Position numbers and translations under genes: made by a program. The notes beneath the pieces were generated by a model. The model saw nothing but the letters and a program-made list of their open reading frames with translations, was not told where the DNA came from and made no database searches. Below, piece after piece: positions 53,035 to 62,594 of a stretch of 64,000 bases of DNA. The DNA is from JBBDYG01 sp040901765 (GTDB taxonomy: Bacteria > Planctomycetota > Planctomycetia > Pirellulales > Lacipirellulaceae), in NCBI GenBank assembly GCA_040901765.1, contig JBBDYG010000019.1, positions 136,264-200,263 of the forward strand, read 5' to 3'. Each line of letters begins with the position of its first letter. Position 1 is the first letter of the stretch.

Positions 53035-55449
53035 CTAATTTCGTGAAATTGTTTCATTGAGGTTCAACAGCGCTCGGCTCGCCGAGGTCCAGGCGGCAAG
53101 TTCCGCAACCGGAACGTCGGCCGGTCGCTGCGAAATGCCCACCGCCACAATCGCTTCCGCCGCGGCGGGGTCGGCGGTGTATTCGGCGCGATGCTTTTCG
53201 AGCAGTCCGCGGAGCAACTCCACTTCTTCACTGCGGGGATCGCGTCCCAGCACGACGCGCCATGCCCAGCGCAATCGGGCGTCGTCGTCGCCTTGGGCTT
53301 CAATCAACACGCGGGCCGCCAAGGCCCGCGCCGCTTCGACGAACGACGGATCGTTGAGCAGCACCAGCGCGGCACTGGGCGTGTTGGAAATCGCTCGCTG
53401 CGCCGTGCATTCCTCGCGCGAAGGCGCGTCGAAGGCCACCAACCACGGGTGCAAGTACTGCCGTTGCCAATGGACGTACACCGCCCGGCGAAACTGGTTC
53501 TCGTCGGTCGAGGATTCGTATTCGCGCTCCGGGAAATTGAGCGGGGCATAGTAGCGGGCCGGCTGATAGGGCCGCGAAAAATCGCCCCCTAGTTTGTTCA
53601 CCAGCAAACCGCTCACCGACAGCGCCCCGTCGCGAATCTGTTCCGCTTCCAATCGGAACCGCGATTGGCGACCCACCAAACGGTTGTCGGGGTCTTTCGC
53701 ATCGACATCAGGCCGAGGATCGGAAGACTGCCGATAGGCGCTCGAGGTGACCATCGTCCGCACGAGTTGCTTCACGTTCCAGCCGCTATCGACGAACTCG
53801 GTGGCCAGCCAGTCGAGCAAGTCGGGGTGCGGCGGCCACTCGCCCTGCGATCCTAAGTCGAGCAGCGACTTGGAAAGTCCCACCCCGAAGTAGCGATACC
53901 AAAGCCGGTTGGCCACCACACGGGCGGTAAGCGGATTCCGGCCGCTCACCAACCATTTGGCGAGATCGAGCCGCGTGGCGCGGCCCTCCACTTCGAGTTG
54001 CTCAAAGCAGTGCGGCGTCTGCGGCGAGACGACCTCGCCGGTCTTATCCATCCAATTGCCGCGATTGAGTATCCGAACTTCTTGCGGAGTGGTGGCGACG
54101 GTGATCATGGTCGGCACGAACTGGCGCTCCAATTCGAGCCGCTGTTGCTTGAGTGGAATTAATTCATCGCGCCGCTTCTGCCATTTGTCGTCTAGCTCGC
54201 CGACGAGCGACGCCTCGAGCTTGGCAATCTGCTCATCGAGGGTCTTGGCCTGCTCGTACACCGGCAGCGTCCAGGCCAGCATCTCGGGCGGGCGCGCGGT
54301 GGGTGTGAGGTTGTCCGCTACGGGGACGAACGAACCATAGTGATCGACATCGGCGAAAAACGCGCCAAGGCTGTAAAAGTCTTTCTGCGTGTACGGGTCG
54401 AATTTGTGATCGTGGCATTCGGCGCAACCGACCGAGGCGGCAAGCCAGGTTTCCGAAAAATTTCGCACGCGGTCGGCCTGATGTTTCGCGCGATATTCGC
54501 CGTCTTGAATCCCACCTTCGTGGGAAGTTTGCAGCACGCGGTTATAGCCGCTGGCCACGCGTTGCCAAATCGTGGGGTTCGGCACCAAGTCGCCCGCAAG
54601 CTGCTCGATTGTGAATTGATCGAACGGCAAATTGTCGTTGAACGACTTGATGACATAATCGCGGTACGGCGTGATGCGGTGTTCCTGATCGCCGTGATAC
54701 CCGACCGTGTCGGAAAAACGCACCAGATCGAACCACCAACTGGCCATCCGCTCGCCGTAGGCGGGCGAGGCGAGCAGCCTATCGACCAGTTGCTCATAGG
54801 CGTCGGGGCGATTGTCGAGCACGAACTCGTCGACTTGCGCCGGAGTGGGCGGCAGTCCCGTGAGATCGAGGTACAGCCGGCGAACGAGCGTCGCGCGGTC
54901 CGCCTCTTCGCTCGGCGCTATATCCCGTGCTTGCATCTTCGCGAGAATGAAGCGGTCAACCGGATTGCGCGCCCAAGAGGGTTTTGCGGTTGACTCCGCG
55001 GCCTGCGCCGAATCGGTGACTTCAGGAACGGCCGGCTTCGTCGGTGGAATGTGCGACCAATGCGATTCGTACTTTGCGCCGGCATCGATCCATCGCCGCA
55101 GTAGCTCCGCTTGCGCCGGCGTCAGCGGTCGGCGCTTCGAATCGACCGGCGGCATCCGCAGATCGGGGTCTTCGCTCGTGACGCGGGAGATTACTTCGCT
55201 CGACTCGGCGTCGCCGGGCACGATCGCCCACTCGGTCGCGCCTTCGGGCGTATCGAGCCGCAGCTCGGCCTCGCGCGTTCCGCTATCGGGACCGTGGCAG
55301 GTGAAGCAGCGGTCCGACAAGATCGGCCGAATGTCGCGATTGAAGCTGGGCGGGTCGGTAGGTTCTGTGGCGGGAGTGAATTGAACGAACCCCACCGCGA
55401 CGAGCACGGCTGCAGCGAACCACTCTCTTGGAATACAATTACTAAGCAT
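53035..55449 (-). CDS. PSCyt1 / DUF1549 / DUF1553 protein
   Basis: This 804-residue protein has a signal peptide. Next is a planctomycete cytochrome C (PSCyt1) region with FNRDIRPILSDRCFTCHGPD and the heme site CFTCH. DUF1549 covers NPVDRFILAKM to LYLDLTGLPPTPAQVDEF. DUF1553 spans the C-terminal half, with LTARVVANRLWYRYFGVGL and SAYRQSS. It is shorter than the ~1000-residue relatives that carry a concanavalin-type domain between the cytochrome and DUF1549 parts, which is absent here. It is partner of the DUF1501 protein downstream. A role in polysaccharide use is often suggested for the family and not proven. Confidence 0.93.
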   Translation of the reverse strand: MLSNCIPREWFAAAVLVAVGFVQFTPATEPTDPPSFNRDIRPILSDRCFTCHGPDSGTREAELRLDTPEGATEWAIVPGDAESSEVISRVTSEDPDLRMPPVDSKRRPLTPAQAELLRRWIDAGAKYESHWSHIPPTKPAVPEVTDSAQAAESTAKPSWARNPVDRFILAKMQARDIAPSEEADRATLVRRLYLDLTGLPPTPAQVDEFVLDNRPDAYEQLVDRLLASPAYGERMASWWFDLVRFSDTVGYHGDQEHRITPYRDYVIKSFNDNLPFDQFTIEQLAGDLVPNPTIWQRVASGYNRVLQTSHEGGIQDGEYRAKHQADRVRNFSETWLAASVGCAECHDHKFDPYTQKDFYSLGAFFADVDHYGSFVPVADNLTPTARPPEMLAWTLPVYEQAKTLDEQIAKLEASLVGELDDKWQKRRDELIPLKQQRLELERQFVPTMITVATTPQEVRILNRGNWMDKTGEVVSPQTPHCFEQLEVEGRATRLDLAKWLVSGRNPLTARVVANRLWYRYFGVGLSKSLLDLGSQGEWPPHPDLLDWLATEFVDSGWNVKQLVRTMVTSSAYRQSSDPRPDVDAKDPDNRLVGRQSRFRLEAEQIRDGALSVSGLLVNKLGGDFSRPYQPARYYAPLNFPEREYESSTDENQFRRAVYVHWQRQYLHPWLVAFDAPSREECTAQRAISNTPSAALVLLNDPSFVEAARALAARVLIEAQGDDDARLRWAWRVVLGRDPRSEEVELLRGLLEKHRAEYTADPAAAEAIVAVGISQRPADVPVAELAAWTSASRALLNLNETISRN

Positions 55450-55572
55450 AACACCTATTCTAGCGCCCGCCGGTCAATTAGCGCAGCGCTGCCCTTTAGA
55501 TTTATATGCCGAATCGCCGCCCGTTTTTGCAGCAAATACTGGAAATAGCGGGTTTTTGCGGGTATTCCAGCG

Positions 55573-57024
55573 CTAGGGGACCGCGACTTCTGCGTCGCGC
55601 CCAAGGTCGGCGGCGGCGATGCCATACATGTTAAAACCAAGCGACCGGGAGCCAATCGCCGGCGGCGTGAGGCCGCCGAGTTTCACGACGCCTGGCTCGC
55701 GGACCGCCCGACGCCACACGGAAAACGGAAAGTCAACGCTCTGGCCCGCGCCGACGCCCAGCGAGTTCGCGGGGTGCCACTCGGTCTTGGCGCCATCCAA
55801 GCCGATATCCACGCCCGTATCCTCGAACTGCTCGCGCAGCCAGTCGGGAACCTGCATGTTGTTGTCGATGAAAATGTATAGCATCGCGGGGCGGCTCAAC
55901 TCGACGGACAGTTCTAAATCCTCAACAAACTTGTCGTCGTTAAACGGCATGATGTAATCGGCGCCGAGCAAGAACTTGGGCAGGCCCGCTTCGTCGATGC
56001 CATTCCACTCGTGATCGCGGTCGACGAAGCAAAGCGCGTCTTCGTTCATGCCGCCATAGACAATTTGATACGACTTGAGGCTTTGATTCTGGCGAATGTT
56101 GTCGCGGACATCGGCAATCAACGGCGAATAGCTCGGATCGCGATCGCCGCCGCCGAGGTAGTTGTCGCGCCGCAGGGACACCAGGCGTTGCACTTCGCCG
56201 GAGTTCTTCAGCAGCATCGCGTCGCCCTGCTCCATGCGGCGAATTTCGCCCATTTCGGGGGCTAAATCCACGCTACCCTGGAAGACCACGACTTCGGTCT
56301 CGCCGTCGTCCGCGATATCGAGGCCGAACTGGGTGCCGAGATCGACCACCTTGCCTTGCGGCGTTTCGACGGTGAAACCCTTACCGCGCTCGTTCACCAG
56401 TGCGGTAACGCGGCCGCGGCGACAGCGAATCGAAGTGGGCGAAAGAATATCGAAGTCGGCCGGCGCAAACAGCGTCACCAGCACACCCGAGTCAAACGTC
56501 AATTCCGCCTGGCCCGCATCGAGCTGCCAGCGCTCGCCGATCCGGCACCGCGCGAGCAAGCGACCCTCTTCCGCGGCCTCCAGCCAGTGCGCCGACTTCA
56601 GCCCCGTGACCGTCGCCACCGACTCGGCAATCGGCGCCAAGGCGTCCACTCCTGGAGCGGCTTGGGCGATTTTTTCCGCTTGATTGGATCGCGGCATCCA
56701 ATTGGCCGCGATTACCACCAACACCGAACAAGCTAGCGCGGCAAGAATCGCGACCACCCGCCGCCGACCAATGCGGGGACGATCGGCGATTGCCACCGGC
56801 GCGCCGGCAGGGGTCGCCCTATCGGTACCCGCGTACTCCTCCAGGCACATCCAGCGCAAACACGCCGTCTCTTGCGAATATTCGACATAGAGCCGCCGCG
56901 CCGCGCCGCTTTCGAGCAACAGCGTCTCGAGTTCGGCATGTTCCGCGTCGGTGAGCGTCGATTCGACCTGGCGCACCGCCAGCCCGTGAACGCGTCGAAA
57001 CAGCTTGTGATCGAATGTTTCCAT
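55573..57024 (-). CDS. FecR-like anti-sigma factor with extra C-terminal domain
   Basis: This 483-residue protein starts with a cytoplasmic part (~1-88) that should bind the sigma factor. A single membrane span is at ~89-108 (VVAILAALACSVLVVIAAN). The FecR domain lies at about 180-255 (LTFDSGVLVTLFAPADFDIL, then FTVETPQGKVVDLGTQFGLD). The C-terminal ~200 residues form a beta-rich domain with LYIFIDNNMQVPDWLRE, as found in planctomycete FecR proteins. The ECF sigma factor gene lies immediately upstream on the same strand, separated by a TTAGCG-type repeat. The PSCyt1 gene follows. Confidence 0.85.
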   Translation of the reverse strand: METFDHKLFRRVHGLAVRQVESTLTDAEHAELETLLLESGAARRLYVEYSQETACLRWMCLEEYAGTDRATPAGAPVAIADRPRIGRRRVVAILAALACSVLVVIAANWMPRSNQAEKIAQAAPGVDALAPIAESVATVTGLKSAHWLEAAEEGRLLARCRIGERWQLDAGQAELTFDSGVLVTLFAPADFDILSPTSIRCRRGRVTALVNERGKGFTVETPQGKVVDLGTQFGLDIADDGETEVVVFQGSVDLAPEMGEIRRMEQGDAMLLKNSGEVQRLVSLRRDNYLGGGDRDPSYSPLIADVRDNIRQNQSLKSYQIVYGGMNEDALCFVDRDHEWNGIDEAGLPKFLLGADYIMPFNDDKFVEDLELSVELSRPAMLYIFIDNNMQVPDWLREQFEDTGVDIGLDGAKTEWHPANSLGVGAGQSVDFPFSVWRRAVREPGVVKLGGLTPPAIGSRSLGFNMYGIAAADLGRDAEVAVP

Positions 57025-57035
57025 TAAACTCGCTA

Positions 57036-57162
57036 ACCGCTAATGGACGCTAATTAACGCTAATCCTGAAAAATGGCATTGAATCTAATATGACGGCACC
57101 GTACTAACGACTCTAAATCGTCTATCGATTGTTAATTTCAACATTAGCGCCGATTAGCGGTT
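57036..57162. repeat. TTAGCG-type inverted repeat pair without a gene
   Basis: Left arm 57036-57064 (CCGCTAATGGACGCTAATT) and right arm 57142-57162 (reverse complement type) enclose ~77 bases of AT-richer DNA with no coding potential. This is the third copy of the repeat pair that brackets the GxxExxY gene. The right arm touches the sigma factor stop codon. Confidence 0.7.
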
Positions 57163-57674
57163 CACTCCTCCGCCAGTTTCCGATCGATGCAAATGTGCAA
57201 TAGCTCGCGAATTCGCTCGAGCGCCTTGTACACCGAACCAGGCGATCTCTCAAACCGGGCCGCCACGTCCTTGATCTTGCTCCCCCGAGCATAACACTGA
57301 CGCAACAGCTCGCGGCTGTGGTCCGGCAATTCCGAGACGCAAGCTCCGAGCGCCTGCTGGCGCGATTCGAACTGACTATCGGACCAGCTTGGTTCCTCCG
57401 CTAGCGAGTCGATCACCCGCTGGTCAAACACCATTCGCCGGCGACTGGTTTGCTTCCGCCAGGTCAGCACTTGGAAATGCGCCACGCGGATCGCCCAAGC
57501 GGCGAAATTCGTCCCCGGCACAAACTTGTCAAACTCCTCCCACAGGCGAACGTTGGTCTCCTGCAAAATCTCGTCGGCATCCGCCCAGTTGGGAACCAAG
57601 CCGAGGATATAGCTATACACGAGCCGCTCGTAGCGGGTCATCAGTCGAACAAATTGGCGGCGCGGCTCATCCAC
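57162..57674 (-). CDS. ECF-type sigma factor (Rhodopirellula/Verrucomicrobium type)
   Basis: This 170-residue protein has region 2 in LMTRYERLVYSYILGLVPNWADADEILQETNVRLWEEFDKF and NFAAWAIRVAHFQVLTWRK. Region 4 is in LPDHSRELLRQCYARG and the helix-turn-helix IKDVAARFERSPGSVYKAL. Both parts fit the sigma-70 family found with FecR genes in planctomycetes and verrucomicrobia. It is the first gene of the sigma - FecR - PSCyt1 - DUF1501 set and probably controls that set. Confidence 0.9.
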   Translation of the reverse strand: MDEPRRQFVRLMTRYERLVYSYILGLVPNWADADEILQETNVRLWEEFDKFVPGTNFAAWAIRVAHFQVLTWRKQTSRRRMVFDQRVIDSLAEEPSWSDSQFESRQQALGACVSELPDHSRELLRQCYARGSKIKDVAARFERSPGSVYKALERIRELLHICIDRKLAEE

Positions 57675-58157
57675 CAGTGGAAACCTACGGGATAGTCTGC
57701 GTTGTTACACGGCAGCAGCTAGTAAGTTAAGGGCGCAACTACCGGAATCTGACACACTAAATGCAATTCTCGCGACTTGCCGCGGCTGCACCTAGTGCCG
57801 ATAACCTCGCCATATTCCCGGCATTTCCAAAAAACTCGCAGTTCGGCAAGAAAATACTGTCGAAATTCGTCTACCTACGCCCTTCCAAATTGCAGCGGGG
57901 CTATAAGTCGGGTCACAGCGTTGGCAGGCTAACGTCACTTCAAGATTTCGCCGCCGGGCAGGCGGTCGAATTGATTGGGTCGGTGGAAGTGACACGATGC
58001 ATCTGAATGTATGGCCGAAACCGGGCGTCGGGCGTAGTTCCTCTTCACCGCTTGATTGTTGAGTCGTTGTGGAAATCTGGGCGGCTTGAAACAGTGCCCC
58101 CGCGGACTTCTCGCGATTGACTGCTGTGGATTATTTCTCGTCTGGGAGGATTGTTTG
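57675..58157. other. Divergent intergenic region (sigma factor / PEP-CTERM gene)
   Basis: This 483-base region lies between divergent genes and should hold promoters for both. It is somewhat less GC-rich. An open frame of 81 codons (57761-58006) has no family features and no good ribosome-binding site, so I do not call it. A GGGAGGA at 58144-58150 is the ribosome-binding site of the next gene. Confidence 0.4.
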
Positions 58158-60548
58158 ATGAGACATTGTCGTAACTTGACCGCGTATCTAGGTCTTCTTT
58201 TCGTTTGTGTTGCGCCCGCTGCGCGAGCCGATGTCTTTTACGTGGACGCCACTTCGCTCAACACCGTTCGCGCCTCTAACGGTGCGGCCGACTGGTTTAC
58301 TGGCGACGACCAGACCCAGACCACGGGCGGAAACTCCGCGGAAAAGTGGAAGTTTCGTTCCGGCCAGGGAAACAACGGCATTTGGGAAGCGACCAACTCA
58401 AGTACCCTTCCCTCGGATGCGCCTTTGATCAAAACCACGGTCACCGATGCTCCCTTGGGCACTTACGACGTGTACGCCTTCTATCGTTCGACGGCGGGAA
58501 CGAACAATTGGAAAATTCGGGCCGGCCTTACTGAAGGGACGATGAGCCTCTACGACCGGACTGGTGCCGACGGCACTGCGGGTTTGTTGCCCTTCACGGG
58601 GGACGACGCCCTGACTTTCGCTCCGGGGACCACTCCGGTTGACGACACCGAAGCCTTGTACTACGCCGTCATCGGGCAGGCCACCGTCACCGATGGAACG
58701 CTGTCGGTGTTCCTCGACGACTTCCCAACGGTTGGCCTCCCGGGAGGAACGCCGGTTCTGGAGAATCGGACGTGGTACGACGGCATCGGTTATTTTGTCG
58801 ATCCCTCGACGCTGTTCATTAATTCGGCCATGAGCGGTCCGGCGACAACCGGCAGCACGTGGGTTGGTGGTTTGCCCCCCGAGCCTGGCAAGCTGTACCG
58901 CGTTGTGACCGGACACACCGTGGATGTATCGAGTCCCTTTGCCGGCGATTCGCTAAAAGTCGCGACCGGCGGAACCGTTAATTTTTCTTCCAGTGGCGTC
59001 GACGTCCGCAGCTTGAATGTCGAGGCGGGCGGAAGTTTGGTCGAATCCGTCAGCGGTGACTTTGCGCTCGGCGACATCAATGCTGCTACCTTGGGCGAGT
59101 TCCAGCTCGGCGGCGACGTCGACTTCAACATTGATGCCGGCGCAAACTTCTTTCTCGACATGAATCTGCTCGGCTCGGGCTCGCTCGACGTTAACGGCGG
59201 AGCTGGCTCTGATCTGTGGCTCACGTCCGCGGGAGCCTTCGGCGGAACGATCCGCTTTAACGGCAGCGGCGACGAAGTTCGCCTCACCGAAGCCACCAGC
59301 AGCGGCTTTGGCACGCTCGAAATGAACTCCACGGGCGCCAATACCCTCTATTACAACCCCGGCGTGCAGGCCGATATTGGGACCGCTATTTTCAACCAGC
59401 CGGGCACCATCGACCATGCGGCTACTTCCACCAGCCCGTCGCGGCGGCTCCACGGCCCTCGAATGTTAGTCGCCAACGCGGCCGTCACAATCGACCTCAC
59501 CAAGGGCTTTCCCGACGACGCCACGCAAACCGACGAGCGGCGGTTCTTAATTGGCGCGGAACTCCCGGCCGTCTCGGGCAGCGGCGACATCACCGTCAAT
59601 GGCACCGCCGTCGACTACTCCAACGGAACCAGCGTTTCGCACCACGAGTTCGAGGTAGGTAGCACCGGCGACCCGGGAGTCCTGCCAGTCTCCGACTATT
59701 CGGGGACGTTTACAGCAAACAATTTCGTCGACTTTGAGATGCGAAACCACTTTCCCAACGCCCGCTTTGTGGTAAACAACAACGCGCAACTGGAAATGGG
59801 TAACCAGGCGATTGCGTCGATTCATAGCTTGCAGATGGGCGCGGTGGAGATCAACGACGGCGGCACGCTGGAAATCGGTTTCGAGCAGACGTCCGGCGCG
59901 GGAGTTGTCGGCCACCACGCCTACAAGCTCACTCTGACCTCCGAAGGAACTCGCGACGGCAGCTTGACCCTCGCCGATGGCGCAACCGTCCAGATGCAGA
60001 TCAATGGCACCACGGCCGGTCAGTTCGACTCGATTGCGGCCGACGGCGATGTGCAACTCAACGGCACGCTGAACGTACTGGTAAATCCGGTGGCATCGAG
60101 CGGAACCAACCCCACCTGGACACCCGTGATTGGCCAGACGTTCGACATTATTTCGATCAACTCCGATTCGGCTCCGGGCGATTATGACGGCAACGGCACG
60201 GTAGAAACGGCCGACCATAATGCATGGGCCGCAGGCTTCGGCACCACCAATGCCGCCCTGGATGGCAACGGAAACGGCGTTGTCGACGCCGCCGACTACA
60301 CCATTTGGCGCGATAACCTGGGAGCGACGGGCTCCGCTGGTGGAACGGTCATGGGTACCTTTGACAGCGTGACCGTGACCAACCCGATCGCTGGCTTCGC
60401 CTTCCAAGTGAACTACTCCTCGACACGAGTGCAGTTGGAAGTAATCGCCAGCGGCGCCGGTTCCGGCACGGCGGTGCCCGAGCCGTCGACACTGGTGCTA
60501 GGCGGAATCTTGTTAGCGCTATTCGTGATTCGACGTCGGAACCGATAG
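58158..60548 (+). CDS. PEP-CTERM exoprotein with dockerin-like repeats
   Basis: The start is the ATG at 58158, seven bases after GGGAGGA; this gives a normal signal peptide (YLGLLFVCVAPAARA). The 796-residue product is acidic and beta-rich. The first ~200 residues (VFYVDATSLNTVRASNGAADW) may be a carbohydrate- or ligand-binding domain, and the middle has autotransporter-like beta repeats. Two dockerin-like loops occur at GDYDGNGTVETADHNAW and DGNGNGVVDAADYTIWRD. The end is VPEPSTLVLGGILLALFVIRRRN, a full PEP-CTERM. It is followed by a DUF1559 gene in the same direction. Confidence 0.83.
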   Translation: MRHCRNLTAYLGLLFVCVAPAARADVFYVDATSLNTVRASNGAADWFTGDDQTQTTGGNSAEKWKFRSGQGNNGIWEATNSSTLPSDAPLIKTTVTDAPLGTYDVYAFYRSTAGTNNWKIRAGLTEGTMSLYDRTGADGTAGLLPFTGDDALTFAPGTTPVDDTEALYYAVIGQATVTDGTLSVFLDDFPTVGLPGGTPVLENRTWYDGIGYFVDPSTLFINSAMSGPATTGSTWVGGLPPEPGKLYRVVTGHTVDVSSPFAGDSLKVATGGTVNFSSSGVDVRSLNVEAGGSLVESVSGDFALGDINAATLGEFQLGGDVDFNIDAGANFFLDMNLLGSGSLDVNGGAGSDLWLTSAGAFGGTIRFNGSGDEVRLTEATSSGFGTLEMNSTGANTLYYNPGVQADIGTAIFNQPGTIDHAATSTSPSRRLHGPRMLVANAAVTIDLTKGFPDDATQTDERRFLIGAELPAVSGSGDITVNGTAVDYSNGTSVSHHEFEVGSTGDPGVLPVSDYSGTFTANNFVDFEMRNHFPNARFVVNNNAQLEMGNQAIASIHSLQMGAVEINDGGTLEIGFEQTSGAGVVGHHAYKLTLTSEGTRDGSLTLADGATVQMQINGTTAGQFDSIAADGDVQLNGTLNVLVNPVASSGTNPTWTPVIGQTFDIISINSDSAPGDYDGNGTVETADHNAWAAGFGTTNAALDGNGNGVVDAADYTIWRDNLGATGSAGGTVMGTFDSVTVTNPIAGFAFQVNYSSTRVQLEVIASGAGSGTAVPEPSTLVLGGILLALFVIRRRNR

Positions 60549-60591
60549 AACGTTTGACGATTGAGCGTTCCACCTTTCAGGAGCCATATCT

Positions 60592-61635
60592 ATGGATGCT
60601 AGGTCTGCTTCTCGTCGAGCCTTCACCCTCGTGGAGTTGCTCGTGGTGATTGCGATCATCGGCATCCTGGTCGCGCTATTGTTGCCGGCGGTGCAGGCCG
60701 CGCGCGAGGCCGCGCGGCGGACGCAATGTCAGAACCGATTGCGACAAATCGGAATTGCCTGCCACAATTTCGAGTCGACTTATAAGTATCTTCCGCCCGC
60801 TGGGGCTCGGTTTAACGAAAAGGATGTCGCGCTGCGGCCCGATTGGGGTTTTCTGGCGTTCATCTTGCCATTCACGGAGAACCAAGCGATCTTCGATCAG
60901 ATCGATCAAGATGCACAGTGGTTCGATGCGAAAAACGAAGCCGCGGTCATGACTCCCGTCCAGGATTTCAAGTGCGCCAGCCGCACACCCGTTGAAAACA
61001 TCATCGCCACCGATCCGGGCGGAACGAGCGGCGGATTTGGTAATTTCCCCCAATCGCCGATGCGATCGCATTTCTATGGAGTGCTGGGCGCCAATCCGCA
61101 GGTTGTCCATCCGAATCCACCCGACTTTTGCACCGACCGAACGAGCCCCTACACCATGGAACTGGTGCAAGGAGGCGCGTCCCGCGCGAATCCCCCCTGC
61201 TACGCGCTTAGCAATGGGCGGATCGCCAACAACGGTCTGATCATTCGCCGCCACATCATGGGCATCGCGGATCGTCAGCCGGCAGTAAAGTTAGCGAAAG
61301 TAACCGACGGCACAACCAAAACGTTCATGGTCGGCGAATCGGCATTCGGCATCCCGGAGGATGGAACCCGGCCCTGGATTATCGGCGTGGTCGGCGAGTT
61401 CGCCTACAGCGCAAAGAACGTAGCGTACGCAATTAACAGCGGCGGCCGCGGGCCGGGGCAAGCAAACCCGCCGCGCAACAACGTGGGCTTCGGTTCCGAA
61501 CACCCCGGCGGTTGCCACTTTGCCATGGGTGATGGATCGGTACAATTCATGTCGGAAAACATCGAATTGCTCTTGTTGTTCGCGCTCGCCTCTCGCCAAG
61601 CGGGCGACTCCGTCGGCGGCGACGTGTTCAATTAA
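60592..61635 (+). CDS. DUF1559 domain protein (pseudopilin-like)
   Basis: This 347-residue protein has a type IV pilin-like N terminus, RRAFTLVELLVVIAIIGIL, with the prepilin peptidase site before FTLVELL. AVQAAREAARRTQCQNRL follows, the family hallmark. The DUF1559 C-terminal part has GVGSEHPGGCHFAMGDGSV-like residues (here NNVGFGSEHPGGCHFAMG). Such proteins exist in dozens of copies in planctomycetes and are thought to be exported through a type II secretion- or pilus-like system. A good AGGAG sits ~9 bases before the ATG. The PEP-CTERM gene lies just upstream. Confidence 0.93.
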   Translation: MDARSASRRAFTLVELLVVIAIIGILVALLLPAVQAAREAARRTQCQNRLRQIGIACHNFESTYKYLPPAGARFNEKDVALRPDWGFLAFILPFTENQAIFDQIDQDAQWFDAKNEAAVMTPVQDFKCASRTPVENIIATDPGGTSGGFGNFPQSPMRSHFYGVLGANPQVVHPNPPDFCTDRTSPYTMELVQGGASRANPPCYALSNGRIANNGLIIRRHIMGIADRQPAVKLAKVTDGTTKTFMVGESAFGIPEDGTRPWIIGVVGEFAYSAKNVAYAINSGGRGPGQANPPRNNVGFGSEHPGGCHFAMGDGSVQFMSENIELLLLFALASRQAGDSVGGDVFN

Positions 61636-61736
61636 GCAGCCGCCACGGTGGCAATGATCGTTCTGCGAGATAATACCGCTGTCGCGATTCTCTCCCATCT
61701 CCGCGTTCTCCGTGCCGCCGTGGTGAAATCAGACCG

Positions 61737-62156
61737 ATGAAGTTTTTCGGATACCTCTCTTTTGCGATGCTCCTATCGGTTGGCTGCGGTCGCCCCTCCC
61801 ACCAGCTCGACACGGCGCCCGTCAGCGGCAAGGTCACGCTCGATGGCCAGCCCCTGCCGAGCGGCTACGTAGTGGTGACCACCACGAAGGGTCGCATGGC
61901 TTCAGGAAAAATCCGTTCCGATGGCACGTTTGACCTCACCACTTACAATGAAGGCGACGGGGCGCAAGTCGGCTCCCACCCGGTAGTCGTGAATGAGTTG
62001 CCGCCGGACGAATTCTCACCGGTTCCCAAGGAACAACGGGTGCCAATTCCCGCCCGCTATCAAAGCGCTGGCACCTCGGGACTAATGGTCGAAGTCAAGC
62101 CCGACGAGGAGAATTACTTAGAGCTTCGTCTCACGACCGAAGCCGTGAAGAAGTAA
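61737..62156 (+). CDS. Small lipoprotein with transthyretin-like fold
   Basis: This 139-residue protein has a lipobox (LLSVGC, Cys17). The mature part is like the carboxypeptidase-regulatory/transthyretin fold seen in many planctomycete lipoproteins: VSGKVTLDGQPLPSGYVVV, ASGKIRSDGTFDL and PARYQSAGTSGL. The family often follows DUF1559 genes, as here, and may work with them at the outer membrane. No enzymatic motif is present. The ~100-base gap before it carries one arm of a GTGACTCCGTGGTG-like repeat (about 61692-61728). Confidence 0.85.
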   Translation: MKFFGYLSFAMLLSVGCGRPSHQLDTAPVSGKVTLDGQPLPSGYVVVTTTKGRMASGKIRSDGTFDLTTYNEGDGAQVGSHPVVVNELPPDEFSPVPKEQRVPIPARYQSAGTSGLMVEVKPDEENYLELRLTTEAVKK

Positions 62157-62177
62157 CGCTCGATAACTGCCTCCCGC

Positions 62178-62588
62178 TCACGCCCCACGACGATGACGAG
62201 CTAGAGCGGCTTCTGCTGTGACGATCTTACGCTCGCCGCACCCGAATCGCATCCGGTGAAACAACCACGACCGCGCGACGATGTCCTCCAGTTTCACCTG
62301 CTCTAGCAGAAATTCAGCAAGCCGAAGATAACCAGCCCGCGATTCGCGAGGAAGACGGAAAAGAATGACTCCTGCGTGAGAACCGGGAGGGTAGTCGCGT
62401 ATGTTGCCGAAGCCTTTGTCGGCGGTGAAGAGCATCCGCCTCTCTTGTTGGACAATTGGCCACAACTGGTCGTCTGACATCCCGGTGTGCCCTTGGGCAT
62501 ACACCGTCTTGGCCTCATATCCAGAGGCAACAACCAGGGATGCAACACCGGCTGGAAGATCCTCATCCACCTTGACCGCAACAGCCAT
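62178..62588 (-). CDS. DUF5615 PIN-like protein (putative toxin)
   Basis: This 136-residue protein has the compact PIN-like pattern of DUF5615: KVDEDLPAGVASLV at the N terminus with acidic residues, then GMSDDQLWPIVQQERRMLFTADKGFG with the second acidic cluster. The family is proposed to be a nuclease-type toxin. The partner DUF433 gene lies six bases upstream on the same strand. It is the last gene of a three-gene set. Confidence 0.85.
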   Translation of the reverse strand: MAVAVKVDEDLPAGVASLVVASGYEAKTVYAQGHTGMSDDQLWPIVQQERRMLFTADKGFGNIRDYPPGSHAGVILFRLPRESRAGYLRLAEFLLEQVKLEDIVARSWLFHRMRFGCGERKIVTAEAALARHRRGA

Positions 62589-62594
62589 GGCAAC

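Noticed and set aside
57761..58006. Small gene of 81 codons
   Set aside because: It has no ribosome-binding site, no recognisable domain, and lies in a divergent promoter region.
60592..61635. Type IV pilin gene
   Set aside because: The N terminus is pilin-like, but the length and C-terminal motifs are those of the DUF1559 family, and no pilus assembly genes are near.
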